Source: an uncultured Tepidimonas sp. (GTDB lineage: Bacteria > Pseudomonadota > Gammaproteobacteria > Burkholderiales > Burkholderiaceae_C). From it: 9,894 nucleotides of DNA. Positions within the stretch are counted from its first letter, which is position 1; the number at the start of each line of letters is the position of its first letter. A model generated the notes under the pieces. The model was not told the origin of the DNA. It made no database searches and worked only from the letters and a program-made list of their open reading frames with translations. Where the stretch lies: positions 1 through 9,894 of the forward strand of contig CALEDU010000153.1 of the NCBI GenBank assembly GCA_937949455.1, in the 5' to 3' direction. This document shows positions 1 to 7,129 of the stretch, piece after piece. Both the position numbers and the translations under genes were made by a program.

Positions 1-1
1 G

Positions 2-961
2 AGCCTGGACGATCCGCTGATGCGCATCTTTGCTGGCGACCGGGTGCGCGCCATCATGGATCGCCTCAAGATGCCAGAAGGCGAGGCCATCGAGGCGGGC
101 ATCGTCACCCGCTCCATCGAGAGCGCGCAGCGCAAGGTCGAGGCGCGCAACTTCGACATCCGCAAACAGCTCTTGGAATACGACGATGTCGCCAACGACC
201 AGCGCAAGGTCATCTACCAGCAGCGCAACGACATCCTGGATGCCCAGGACTTGTCGGCGCAGGTGGCCGCGCTGCGTGAAGGCTGTTTGACCGATCAGGT
301 GCGCCAGTATGTGCCGGCCGGCAGTGTGGAGGAGCAGTGGGATATAGCGGGCCTGCAACGGGCCCTGGCCGAGGAGTATGGGCTGGCCGTCGATCTGGCG
401 GGCGAGCTGGAGCGCGCCGAGGCCATGGACGATGAGGATATCGTGCGCCGGGTCGTCGAGGCGGGCCACGCCGCTTACGAGGCCAAGGTAGCCCTGGCTG
501 GCCGGGCGGCGTTCACCCCCTTTGAGCGGGTGGTGCTGCTGCAAACCCTGGACAGCCACTGGCGCGACCATTTGAGCGCGCTGGACTACCTGCGCCAAGG
601 TATCCATTTGCGCGGCTATGCGCAAAAGCAGCCCAAACAGGAGTACAAGCGCGAGGCATTCCAGCTCTTTGCGCAGATGCTCGATGGCGTGCGCGACGAG
701 GTCACGCGCGTGCTGATGAATGTGAAGGTGCAGTCCCCTGAGCAGGTGAGCCACGCGGCCGAGCGCCTGGAGCAGGACGCCGAGCGCCTGAGCAACGTCA
801 CCTATACCGCGCCGACCGAAACCGGTGAGGCCCAAACCACCGCCGATCAGGGCCTGCTCAACAAGGCGCGCGGTGGTGCCCTGCCCCGTGTGGGCCGCAA
901 TGATCCCTGCCCCTGTGGCAGCGGCAAGAAATACAAGCACTGCCATGGCAAGCTGCGCTGA
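2..961 (+). CDS. secA: SecA preprotein translocase ATPase, C-terminal part (5' end outside window)
   Basis: SecA is the cytoplasmic and peripheral-membrane motor that drives unfolded preproteins through the SecYEG channel by ATP hydrolysis. Only the last 319 residues are here, and the reading frame is open from base 2. The helical scaffold region is recognisable around bases 150-240 ([20 protein letters not shown]) and the helical wing/scaffold return around 540-670 ([18 protein letters not shown]). After a variable linker the protein ends with the zinc-binding SEC-C motif at about 890-955, Cys-Pro-Cys then Cys-His ([13 protein letters not shown]), which in the family binds SecB and phospholipid. 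The nucleotide-binding domains lie upstream of the window. Nothing is broken or unusual in the visible part. No terminator is visible after the stop, and argJ starts 22 nt downstream, so read-through into argJ is likely. Identification is near certain. The true start cannot be seen. Confidence 0.97.
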   Translation, partial: SLDDPLMRIFAGDRVRAIMDRLKMPEGEAIEAGIVTRSIESAQRKVEARNFDIRKQLLEYDDVANDQRKVIYQQRNDILDAQDLSAQVAALREGCLTDQVRQYVPAGSVEEQWDIAGLQRALAEEYGLAVDLAGELERAEAMDDEDIVRRVVEAGHAAYEAKVALAGRAAFTPFERVVLLQTLDSHWRDHLSALDYLRQGIHLRGYAQKQPKQEYKREAFQLFAQMLDGVRDEVTRVLMNVKVQSPEQVSHAAERLEQDAERLSNVTYTAPTETGEAQTTADQGLLNKARGGALPRVGRNDPCPCGSGKKYKHCHGKLR

Positions 962-983
962 GCCGCCGCCCAAGGAGACCATG

Positions 984-2219
984 ATGGCCGTCAACTGGAC
1001 CGCCCCCCAAGCCGCCGATTTGCTGCCCGTGCCCGGCCTGCGCCTGGGCGTGGCCGAGGCGCAGGTGCGCAAGCCCAACCGCAAAGATCTGACCGTCCTG
1101 CTGCTGGAGGAAGGCAGCGCGGTGGGCGGCGTCTTCACGCGCAACCGCGCCTGTGCTGCGCCCGTGCAGGTCTGCCGCGATCACCTGGCCGCAGGGCTGG
1201 GTATCCGGGCGCTGGTGGTCAACACCGGCTGCGCCAACGCGGGCACCGGTGAGCAGGGGCTGATCGACGCGCGCACGGTCTGCATCGCGCTGGCGCAGCG
1301 CCTTGGCGTGTCGCCGCAGCAGGTGCTGCCGTTTTCTACCGGTGTCATCATGGAGCCGCTGCCGGTGCAGCGCATCATCGACGGGCTGCCGGCGGCGCTG
1401 GCCGATGCGGCGCAGGATGGCGCACACTGGCTGCGTGCCGCCGAAGGCATCATGACCACGGACACCGTGCCCAAGGCTGCCAGCCGCCGCGTGACCATCG
1501 ATGGCGTGCCCGTGACGGTGACCGGGATCGCCAAAGGCGCGGGCATGATCCGGCCCAACATGGCCACCATGCTCGGGTTTGTCGCCACCGATGCGCCGGT
1601 CGCCCCCGATCTGATCGGGGAGCTGGCCCGTCGCGCCGCCGACGGCTCGTTCAACCGCATCACGGTCGATGGCGACACCTCCACCAACGATTCGTTCATC
1701 GTGATGGCCACCGGCCGCGCGGCGCTCTCGCCCATCACCTCGCTGGACAGCCCTGCCGGCCAGGCGCTGCTGGCGGCGGTGACGGAGGTCGCGCGCACGC
1801 TGGCGCAGGCCATCGTGCGCGACGGCGAGGGGGCCACCAAGTTCATCACCGTGCGCGTCGAGGGTGGACGCAATGCCCAAGAGTGCCTGCAGGTCGCCTA
1901 TGCGATTGCGCACTCGCCGCTGGTCAAGACCGCGTTTTACGCCAGCGACCCCAACCTCGGCCGCATCCTGGCGGCAGTGGGCTACGCCGGCATCGATGAC
2001 CTGGACCAGGGCCGCATCGAGCTGTTCCTGGACGATGTGCATGTGGTCACCGGCGGTGGACGCCACCCGGCCTATCGCGAGGAAGACGGCCAGCGCGTGA
2101 TGAAGCAAAGCGAGATCACGGTGCGTGTGGACCTGGGGCGTGGTGCGGCGGCCGAAACCGTGTGGACCTGCGACCTGAGCCACGATTACGTCAGCATCAA
2201 CGCCGACTACCGCAGCTAA
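984..2219 (+). CDS. argJ: ArgJ, glutamate N-acetyltransferase / amino-acid acetyltransferase
   Basis: ArgJ moves the acetyl group from N-acetylornithine to glutamate in the cyclic arginine pathway. Many members also acetylate glutamate from acetyl-CoA. The 411-residue product has the usual family length. The self-cleavage site is clear: in [12 protein letters not shown] the chain is expected to be cut before Thr195, which becomes the nucleophile and splits the protein into alpha and beta chains. Thr119-Gly120 in FSTGVI is the expected oxyanion hole. The C-terminus ([11 protein letters not shown]) matches the family ending. Two ATGs lie in tandem at 981 and 984. AGGAG at 973-977 is 6 nt from the second and only 3 nt from the first, and the family usually begins MxVN, so 984 is chosen. 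The open frame runs upstream to 825, but that part overlaps secA and is not credible protein. Whether this enzyme is mono- or bifunctional cannot be told from the sequence. Confidence 0.96.
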   Translation: MAVNWTAPQAADLLPVPGLRLGVAEAQVRKPNRKDLTVLLLEEGSAVGGVFTRNRACAAPVQVCRDHLAAGLGIRALVVNTGCANAGTGEQGLIDARTVCIALAQRLGVSPQQVLPFSTGVIMEPLPVQRIIDGLPAALADAAQDGAHWLRAAEGIMTTDTVPKAASRRVTIDGVPVTVTGIAKGAGMIRPNMATMLGFVATDAPVAPDLIGELARRAADGSFNRITVDGDTSTNDSFIVMATGRAALSPITSLDSPAGQALLAAVTEVARTLAQAIVRDGEGATKFITVRVEGGRNAQECLQVAYAIAHSPLVKTAFYASDPNLGRILAAVGYAGIDDLDQGRIELFLDDVHVVTGGGRHPAYREEDGQRVMKQSEITVRVDLGRGAAAETVWTCDLSHDYVSINADYRS

Positions 2220-2229
2220 GCCCGGAGCG

Positions 2230-3108
2230 ATGAACGAGCGATTGCAACATCTGCTGATGCGCGCCGAGGCGCTGATCGACCGCATCGAGGCCATCCTTCC
2301 CCAACCGCTCACCCCACCGGACTGGGCGGCGTCGGTGGCGTTTCGCTACCGCAAACGTGGTGCGCACGGTGTGCTGGAGCCGGTGCGGCATGTGGCGGCG
2401 ATCCAACTCGGTGAGCTGCAGGCCATCGATGATCAGAAGGCCAAGGTGCAGCGCAACCTGGAGCGCTTCGTGCGCGGTCTGCCGGCCAACAACGTGCTGC
2501 TGACCGGCGCGCGCGGCACGGGAAAGAGCTCGCTGATCAAGGCCTGCTTGAACGCCTACGCCCCGCAGGGCCTGCGTCTGATCGAAGTGGACAAAGCCGA
2601 TCTGATTGACCTGCCCGACCTCGTCGAGGTGGTGGCACCGCGCCCGGAACGCTTTCTCGTCTTTTGCGATGACCTCAGTTTCGAGGAGGGTGAGTCGGGT
2701 TACAAGGCGCTCAAATCCATCCTGGACGGATCGGTGGCCGCGGCCACGCCCAATGTGCTGATCTGTGCCACCAGCAACCGCCGCCATCTGCTGCCCGAGA
2801 AAATGCGCGACAACCTTGCCGCTGCCCATGGCGATGACGGCGAGCTGCACCCGGCCGAGGCGGTGGAAGAGAAGGTGTCGCTGTCGGAGCGCTTTGGCCT
2901 GTGGGTGAGCTTCTACCCCTTCGGCCAGGACGAATACCTGGCCGTCGTGCGGCAGTGGCTGGCCGCCTATGGCGTGCCGCAGGCGCAGTGGGACGAGGCG
3001 CGTCGTGCGGCGCTGGTGTGGGCGCTGGAGCGCGGTGCGCGCAGCGGGCGCGTGGCCTACCAGTTTGCGCGCGACTGGGCGGGCCGTATGCCGCCGCAGG
3101 CCACATGA
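2230..3108 (+). CDS. DUF815-family AAA+ ATPase of unknown function
   Basis: This 292-residue protein is a P-loop ATPase of the DUF815 family (PF05673), widespread in proteobacteria and without an assigned role. The Walker A motif is GARGTGKS at residues 93-100. The Walker B is FLVFCDDLSFEE at about 142-153, with paired acidic residues. A sensor-1-like stretch, ICATSNRRHLLPE, lies at about 178-190 with the Asn typical of AAA+ proteins. A helical N-terminal region of about 80 residues precedes the ATPase core, and an Arg-rich C-terminal part (RSGRVAYQFARDW) follows. There is no signal peptide or membrane segment, so it should be cytoplasmic. GGAG at 2224-2227 lies only 2 nt before the ATG, which is tight, but MNERLQHLL matches how relatives begin. 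The gene starts 10 nt after argJ, and its stop overlaps the start of the Nudix gene. The family call is secure; any function would be a guess. Confidence 0.9.
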   Translation: MNERLQHLLMRAEALIDRIEAILPQPLTPPDWAASVAFRYRKRGAHGVLEPVRHVAAIQLGELQAIDDQKAKVQRNLERFVRGLPANNVLLTGARGTGKSSLIKACLNAYAPQGLRLIEVDKADLIDLPDLVEVVAPRPERFLVFCDDLSFEEGESGYKALKSILDGSVAAATPNVLICATSNRRHLLPEKMRDNLAAAHGDDGELHPAEAVEEKVSLSERFGLWVSFYPFGQDEYLAVVRQWLAAYGVPQAQWDEARRAALVWALERGARSGRVAYQFARDWAGRMPPQAT

Positions 3109-3602
3109 CCGCGCCCGCTGCCGCAGTGGCGCTGGACGAGGTGCTGGTGGTCGATGCCGACCAACCGCGCGCACCCGGCCCACGCCCGGTGGTGGATGTG
3201 GCAGTCGGCGTGCTGATCGATCGCGGGGGTCGTTTTCTGCTGACCACCCGTCCGCCCGGCAAAGCCTACGCCGGGCACTGGGAGTTCCCCGGCGGCAAGC
3301 TGGAGCCGGGCGAGACGGTGGAGCAGGCGCTGCGCCGCGAGCTACAGGAGGAAATCGGCGTGACCATCGTTGCTGCGCACCCGTGGCGCGTGCTGGAGGC
3401 CGACTACCCGCACGCGCGCGTACGGCTGCATGTGTGTCGTGTGTTCGACTGGCGTGGCGAGTTGCAGATGCACGAGGGCCAAGCGTTTGCATGGCAGACG
3501 CTGCCGGTGTCGGTGGCGCCGGTGCTGCCCGGCACCTGGCCGCTGCTGCGCTGGATGGCGCAGGACGGCGGCACCGTGGTTGTCCAGCAGGCCAAGGCCT
3601 GA
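3105..3602 (+). CDS. mutT: MutT-like Nudix hydrolase (8-oxo-dGTP diphosphatase type)
   Basis: MutT-type Nudix enzymes hydrolyse oxidised nucleotides such as 8-oxo-dGTP to the monophosphate plus pyrophosphate, keeping them out of DNA. The complete Nudix box (G-x5-E-x7-RE-U-x-EE-x-G-U) is at residues 64-86, with the metal-binding REXXEE as Arg78-Glu79-Leu-Gln-Glu82-Glu83. The preceding HWEFPGGK is characteristic of the MutT branch. The product has 165 residues. The Nudix fold begins near residue 29, so there is an N-terminal extra stretch of about 28 Ala/Pro/Asp-rich residues that E. coli MutT lacks. The ATG overlaps the stop of the upstream ATPase gene (ATGA at 3105-3108), with CAGG at 3097-3100 as a weak ribosome site, and there is no other Met near the fold. 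The open frame extends to 2901, but that part overlaps the ATPase. Substrate is inferred from similarity; another Nudix substrate is possible. Confidence 0.88.
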   Translation: MTAPAAAVALDEVLVVDADQPRAPGPRPVVDVAVGVLIDRGGRFLLTTRPPGKAYAGHWEFPGGKLEPGETVEQALRRELQEEIGVTIVAAHPWRVLEADYPHARVRLHVCRVFDWRGELQMHEGQAFAWQTLPVSVAPVLPGTWPLLRWMAQDGGTVVVQQAKA

Positions 3603-3607
3603 TCCGC

Positions 3608-4558
3608 TCACCGGAACAGGTGGCGGGGAATCCACCACAGGTAAAACACCATTCCCACCAATTCCACCAACGATTGCAGGACGATGATCAGGGCGACCAC
3701 CTCCCACCCCGGAGGGAGGGCAAGGGCGAATGGCAGCACGACGAAGGAGTTGCGCGTGCCCAGACTGAAGGCGAGCGTGCGGCCCTGATCCCGCGGCAGT
3801 TGCATCAGGTGGGCCAGCGCCTTGGCTAGGATCCCGCCCAGCAGCAAAAAGACGGCGAAGACGGGAACGACCCCAGCCAACGAGTCCCAGGCATCCCAAG
3901 CCGCCTGGGCTTGGGTGCTGGCGATCAAAAAAACCACAACGGCCAGCAGCGGAACTGGCCACCATGCCAACTGCTCCCGCCACGCGTGCCGAGCAGGACG
4001 GGCTTCGATCCAGCGTTCCGATAGGGCAGCCAGCAACAAGGGGGCGGCCACCACCCCCAGAGCCGGGGCGAAATCCGCCAGCCCCCACCCCACGAGGGGC
4101 TGGACATCCAGCAGCAGCCACAGGTAAACTGGCAACAGGGCCAATTGCAGCAGCAGGTTGATGGGCGTGGTCGCGATGGCACGCGCAACATTGGCCCCAC
4201 CCAATTGGCTGAAGGTGATGAACCAGTCGGTGCAGGGCACGAGCAGCACCAGGGCCACGCCCAGGCGCACTGCCGGGTCAGGCGGTAGCCAGGCCAGCAG
4301 CGCTGCCACGACAGCCGGTACGACCACGAAGTTGCCCATCAGCATCGCCGCGATGAAGCGGTGGTCGCGAAAGGCAGCGCGCACATGCCACAGCGGTACC
4401 TGCACGAAAGTCATGTACAGCAGCAGCGCCAGCGTGGGCCATAAGCAGGCCTGCAGCACGGCCGCCGCATTGGGCCAAACGCTGCCAGTGAACAGGCCTG
4501 CCGCAATGGCCGCCGCATAGATCCCTACCTGATGGCGTTCGAGGGTGAGGCGATTCAC
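3608..4558 (-). CDS. SBF/ACR3-superfamily transporter (arsenic-resistance / bile acid:sodium symporter-like)
   Basis: This 316-residue protein is almost entirely hydrophobic, with about ten membrane helices, fitting the SBF (PF01758) superfamily that includes ACR3 arsenite exporters and bile acid:sodium symporters. It begins LTLERHQVGIYAAAI, a start seen in proteins named arsenic resistance protein. Cys109 in LVPCTDWF lines up with the essential Cys of ACR3 helix 4 (usually PCTAMV). A late helix carries Glu299 in LVELVG, also a conserved ACR3 position. FSLGTRNSFVVLPFALAL at about 264-281 is another family signature. GTG at 4558 is chosen because the family begins there and AGG lies 5 nt upstream. 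ATGs at 4597 and 4594 would add 12-13 residues that overlap yacG. The start is 16 nt after the yacG stop, so it is probably the last gene of that operon. No arsR, arsC or other ars gene is near. Arsenite export is possible but unproven; another anion or organic substrate is equally open. Confidence 0.82.
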   Translation of the reverse strand: MNRLTLERHQVGIYAAAIAAGLFTGSVWPNAAAVLQACLWPTLALLLYMTFVQVPLWHVRAAFRDHRFIAAMLMGNFVVVPAVVAALLAWLPPDPAVRLGVALVLLVPCTDWFITFSQLGGANVARAIATTPINLLLQLALLPVYLWLLLDVQPLVGWGLADFAPALGVVAAPLLLAALSERWIEARPARHAWREQLAWWPVPLLAVVVFLIASTQAQAAWDAWDSLAGVVPVFAVFLLLGGILAKALAHLMQLPRDQGRTLAFSLGTRNSFVVLPFALALPPGWEVVALIIVLQSLVELVGMVFYLWWIPRHLFR

Positions 4559-4574
4559 GACACAGCCTGTGCGA

Positions 4575-4802
4575 TCACGAAAATACAGGCCCATCATTGG
4601 GCAGTAGACCCGGATCGGGGGGCACCGGGTCGGGCACGCGGAAGCACTCGCTGGCCCAGGCACCCAGGTCCAGCTCTTTGCAGCGTTGACTGCAAAAGGG
4701 GCGCCAGAGGTTGTCGGGCGCGTAGCGCGATGGCCCCCCACAGGCGGGGCAGGTGACAGTGCGGGCAGGGAAGGGCTGCGTCATCGGGGCACTGGCCGGC
4801 AT
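4575..4802 (-). CDS. yacG: YacG, zinc-binding DNA gyrase inhibitor family protein
   Basis: YacG is a small zinc protein; the E. coli member binds GyrB and blocks gyrase DNA binding. The four zinc ligands are visible as C-x2-C (CPAC, Cys18 and Cys21) and C-x3-C (CSQRC, Cys37 and Cys41), followed by the family signature LDLGAWASECFRVP. The C-terminal tail is Pro- and Asp-rich. Two starts are possible. The ATG at 4802 overlaps the zapD stop (TGATG, 4800-4804) and gives 75 residues. The ATG at 4784 gives 69 residues (MTQPFPARTV). Neither has a good ribosome site; the overlapping start is preferred because it fits translational coupling to zapD. Product identification is firm and the start is not. 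Confidence 0.9.
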   Translation of the reverse strand: MPASAPMTQPFPARTVTCPACGGPSRYAPDNLWRPFCSQRCKELDLGAWASECFRVPDPVPPDPGLLPNDGPVFS

Positions 4803-5560
4803 CAGGCACACAGGTGGACTTCGAACTCGGCCTCGGCGTCGGCAGCGTGTTCCAGCCGGCCGTCGTCGGTGCGCCGCAGCAGCCGCACCGAAAACAGCAG
4901 CCGATTGCCGCTGATCTCCGGGATCAACTGCAGGGCGGGGTCCAGCCACATACGCAGCAATTGGAAGGTGCGGCTTTGCGGCAGGCTTTGCTGGTATTGG
5001 CCATGCGTGGCGTAGACCTTTTGCGCCAGGCCCGATTCGCGCAGCAGTCGCAGCAGCAGATGCACCGGCTCGGCCAGGCAGGCGAGCTCGCCCGACCAGC
5101 GGGCCAAGTCGGCCTGCCGCTGCTGGACCGGGCGGTGTTGCCAGTCGTGGTAGGCAGGCAGATCGAACTCGCAGGTACCGCCGGGGATCGCGATGCGGTT
5201 GCGAATGGCCGTCAGCCAATCGATACCGGCCAAGGCGTGGCCCGCCTTGCCTTCGTCGTCGCGCAAAGCGGCGTAACAAGTGTCGATATGGGCGATGAGC
5301 TGATCCAGCGCCGCTTCGGAGATGGCGGGGTTGCCCCGATAGCTGTTGAAAATCTGCTTGTGGCGGTCCAGGTCTTTCAGGATCTCGGTTTTGAGGTCGG
5401 CGCGCGCGCCGACCTCCATGATCTCGAACAACGTCTGGATCGCATAGTGGTGATCCAGCGGATGCGTGCGCGCCACCAGCTCGGCAAGCCGCCGCAGCAG
5501 GTGCTCTAGGCGCAGGTAGGTACGGATGCGCTCGTTGAAGGGGTATTCGTACAGGATCAC
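4802..5560 (-). CDS. zapD: ZapD (DUF1342), FtsZ-ring associated cell-division protein
   Basis: ZapD binds the C-terminal tail of FtsZ and cross-links its filaments into bundles at the division site. The 252-residue product has the family's standard length and opening (ILYEYPFNERIRTYLRLE), followed by a helical region to about residue 110 (HYAIQTLFEIMEVGARADLK, then RHKQIFNSYRGNP) and a beta-rich C-terminal part (GNRLLFSVRLLRR) ending FEVHLCA. The start codon is GTG, chosen because the family begins exactly there. The ATG at 5568 that overlaps the coaE stop is out of frame with it. No clear ribosome site precedes the GTG. It lies 7 nt after the coaE stop, so translation is probably coupled. 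The neighbours pilD, coaE and yacG are the usual ones for this gene in beta- and gammaproteobacteria. Confidence 0.95.
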   Translation of the reverse strand: MILYEYPFNERIRTYLRLEHLLRRLAELVARTHPLDHHYAIQTLFEIMEVGARADLKTEILKDLDRHKQIFNSYRGNPAISEAALDQLIAHIDTCYAALRDDEGKAGHALAGIDWLTAIRNRIAIPGGTCEFDLPAYHDWQHRPVQQRQADLARWSGELACLAEPVHLLLRLLRESGLAQKVYATHGQYQQSLPQSRTFQLLRMWLDPALQLIPEISGNRLLFSVRLLRRTDDGRLEHAADAEAEFEVHLCA

Positions 5561-5567
5561 GCAGGCA

Positions 5568-6173
5568 TCATAGCGGCAATCCCTGCGCTGCCCACGCGCG
5601 CCGCACGCGCTCGCGCAAGGTGTCCAAATCGACGTCTTCGTTGTCGATCACCACATCGGCCGCAGCCAGCCGCTGGGCCCGGCTGGCCTGCTGCGCCAGC
5701 ACGGCCAGCACCTGCTCCCGCGGCCAGCCATTGCGGGCCATGACACGGCGGATTTGCGTCTGCGGCGCACAATCGACGACCCAAACCCGGTCGCAGCGCT
5801 GCCGCCAGGCCGCCGATTCCACCAGCAGCGGCAGGTCCAGCACGATGGCCTCAGCCGTGCAGGCAGCGACACGGCGGTCGATCTCGGCCTGCACCAGGGG
5901 GTGGATGATGGCCTCCAACTGCGCCTTGGCATCGGCGTCGCTGAACACCCGCGCGCGCATGCGATCACGGTCCAGTGCGCCCGCGGGCGTGATGAAGGCA
6001 TCGCCGAAAACCTGCCGGATCGGTTCGATCGCGGCGCCACCTGCGGCCGTGCTGGCGCGGGAGAGGGCGTCCGCATCCACTACGGTGGCCCCCAGCGCGG
6101 CGAGCATGGCCGCGACCGTACTTTTACCGCTGCCGATACCGCCGGTCAGTCCGATGCGCAGAGGCTTGCCCAT
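5568..6173 (-). CDS. coaE: Dephospho-CoA kinase
   Basis: CoaE phosphorylates the 3'-hydroxyl of dephospho-CoA with ATP, the final step of coenzyme A synthesis, in the cytoplasm. The 201-residue product has normal family length. The P-loop is at residues 11-19 (GGIGSGKST). The catalytic-type Asp in VVDADALSR is at about 33-35. The CoA-domain stretch IIHPLVQAEIDRR and the lid-type segment around RNGWPREQ are present, as is the late ADVVIDNEDVDLD element. The ATG at 6173 overlaps the stop of pilD (TGATG, 6171-6175). The open frame continues further upstream, but that part lies inside pilD and is not credible. All expected motifs are intact. Confidence 0.96.
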   Translation of the reverse strand: MGKPLRIGLTGGIGSGKSTVAAMLAALGATVVDADALSRASTAAGGAAIEPIRQVFGDAFITPAGALDRDRMRARVFSDADAKAQLEAIIHPLVQAEIDRRVAACTAEAIVLDLPLLVESAAWRQRCDRVWVVDCAPQTQIRRVMARNGWPREQVLAVLAQQASRAQRLAAADVVIDNEDVDLDTLRERVRRAWAAQGLPL

Positions 6174-7051
6174 CACAACCCCAGCGCATGCAACAGGCGT
6201 TGCGGTCCAATCCCCCACACCAGCAGGCCGCCAAAGGCCAGAAAAGGCCCAAACGGCACATAGCGGCCTTCGCGCAGAGCGTTGGATGCCTTCATCGTCA
6301 GCCCCACCACGGCACCCAAGGTCGAGGCCACCAGCACAAGCGGGATCAAGGCCTGCCAGCCCAGCCAGGCCCCCAGTGCGGCGAGTAGCTTGAAGTCGCC
6401 GTAGCCCATGCCCTCTTTGCCGGTGAGCAGTTTGAATGCCCAGTAGACGCTCCACAGCGACAGGTAGCCGGCGACGGCACCCCACAGGGCATCGGGCAGG
6501 GCCACACCGCTCAGGCCGCTGGCTGCAGCGATCAGTCCTGCCCAGGCCAGCGGCAGCGTGATGTCATCCGGCAGCAGGGTGGTATCCCAATCGATGAAGG
6601 CCAAGGCCAGCACGGCGGCCATGAAACCCCACCAGGCGACGGTGGCCGTGCTGGCCCCGTGACGGGCAAACACCAGGGCGAAGGCCAGGCCAGTCAACAG
6701 CTCGACCAGCGGATACCGCCACGCGATGCGTGCCCCGCACGCGGCACAGCGGCCGCGCAGCGCCAGCCAGCTCAGCACGGGGATGTTGTGGAACCAGCGA
6801 ATAGGGGTTTGGCACGCCGGACAGTGCGAGCGCGGCGTCAGCAAATCGTAGCGAGCCGCAGCGGCCGCATCCCCAGTGCCATTGGCAGCGGGTGTTTGCA
6901 GCGCAGCGCACTCGGCTGCCCAGCGCCGCTCCAGCATCTGCGGCAGGCGGTGAATCACCACGTTGAGGAAACTGCCGACGATCAGACCCAGCGCAGCAGA
7001 AAGGGCCCATCCCCAGGGGTCGGGCAAGGCGGAAAGGTAGAGGGCAGACAT
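6173..7051 (-). CDS. pilD: Prepilin peptidase / N-methyltransferase (type IV leader peptidase)
   Basis: PilD is an inner-membrane aspartic protease that cuts the leader of type IV prepilins and type II secretion pseudopilins and methylates the new N-terminus. The 292-residue product starts with a membrane helix (LIVGSFLNVVIHRLP at about 23-37), then the cytoplasmic methylation domain with two Cys pairs, Cys77/Cys80 (CPAC) and Cys102/Cys105 (CAAC). Several membrane helices follow. The catalytic aspartates are expected in FIDWDTTLLPDD (about 152-163) and in the GYGDFK motif (Asp219). All are intact, so both activities are plausible. The start ATG at 7051 gives the usual family N-terminus; upstream there is only a weak ribosome site. 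In many relatives pilB and pilC come before it. Here the upstream gene is maeB, 78 nt away, and no other pilus gene is in the window. Confidence 0.95.
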   Translation of the reverse strand: MSALYLSALPDPWGWALSAALGLIVGSFLNVVIHRLPQMLERRWAAECAALQTPAANGTGDAAAAARYDLLTPRSHCPACQTPIRWFHNIPVLSWLALRGRCAACGARIAWRYPLVELLTGLAFALVFARHGASTATVAWWGFMAAVLALAFIDWDTTLLPDDITLPLAWAGLIAAASGLSGVALPDALWGAVAGYLSLWSVYWAFKLLTGKEGMGYGDFKLLAALGAWLGWQALIPLVLVASTLGAVVGLTMKASNALREGRYVPFGPFLAFGGLLVWGIGPQRLLHALGL

Positions 7052-7129
7052 GCGCTTGGCGCTCGCAGCGGGTCGGTACGGTTGCCGACAGTGTAATCGC
7101 TGCGCAGTCCCGGGCCTGCGTTCAGGCGG

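Noticed and set aside
858..2312. 484-codon open frame on the minus strand opposite argJ
   Set aside because: It is His/Gly/Ala/Arg-rich with no recognisable domain, and it lies exactly over a well-identified gene. Long stop-free antisense frames are expected from GC-rich codon bias.
2197..3492. 431-codon open frame on the minus strand opposite the DUF815 and mutT genes
   Set aside because: Arg/His/Ala-rich composition, spans two real genes and the end of argJ, and shows no family motif.
3651..3669. Imperfect tandem ATTCCCACCA / ATTCCACCA
   Set aside because: Two short copies within codons of the transporter's last helix; no repeat-array structure.
4078..4103. 8-bp perfect inverted repeat (CCAGCCCC / GGGGCTGG, 10-nt loop)
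   Set aside because: It lies inside the transporter coding region, has no U-tract and is made of GC-rich codons; probably chance.
7090..7095. TACACT on the minus strand as a -10 for pilD
   Set aside because: Only four of six consensus bases and no -35 at suitable spacing.
7103..7120. Possible terminator after maeB (CGCAG / CTGCG around CCCGGG)
   Set aside because: Only five base pairs and no run of U on the maeB strand; too weak to list as a terminator.
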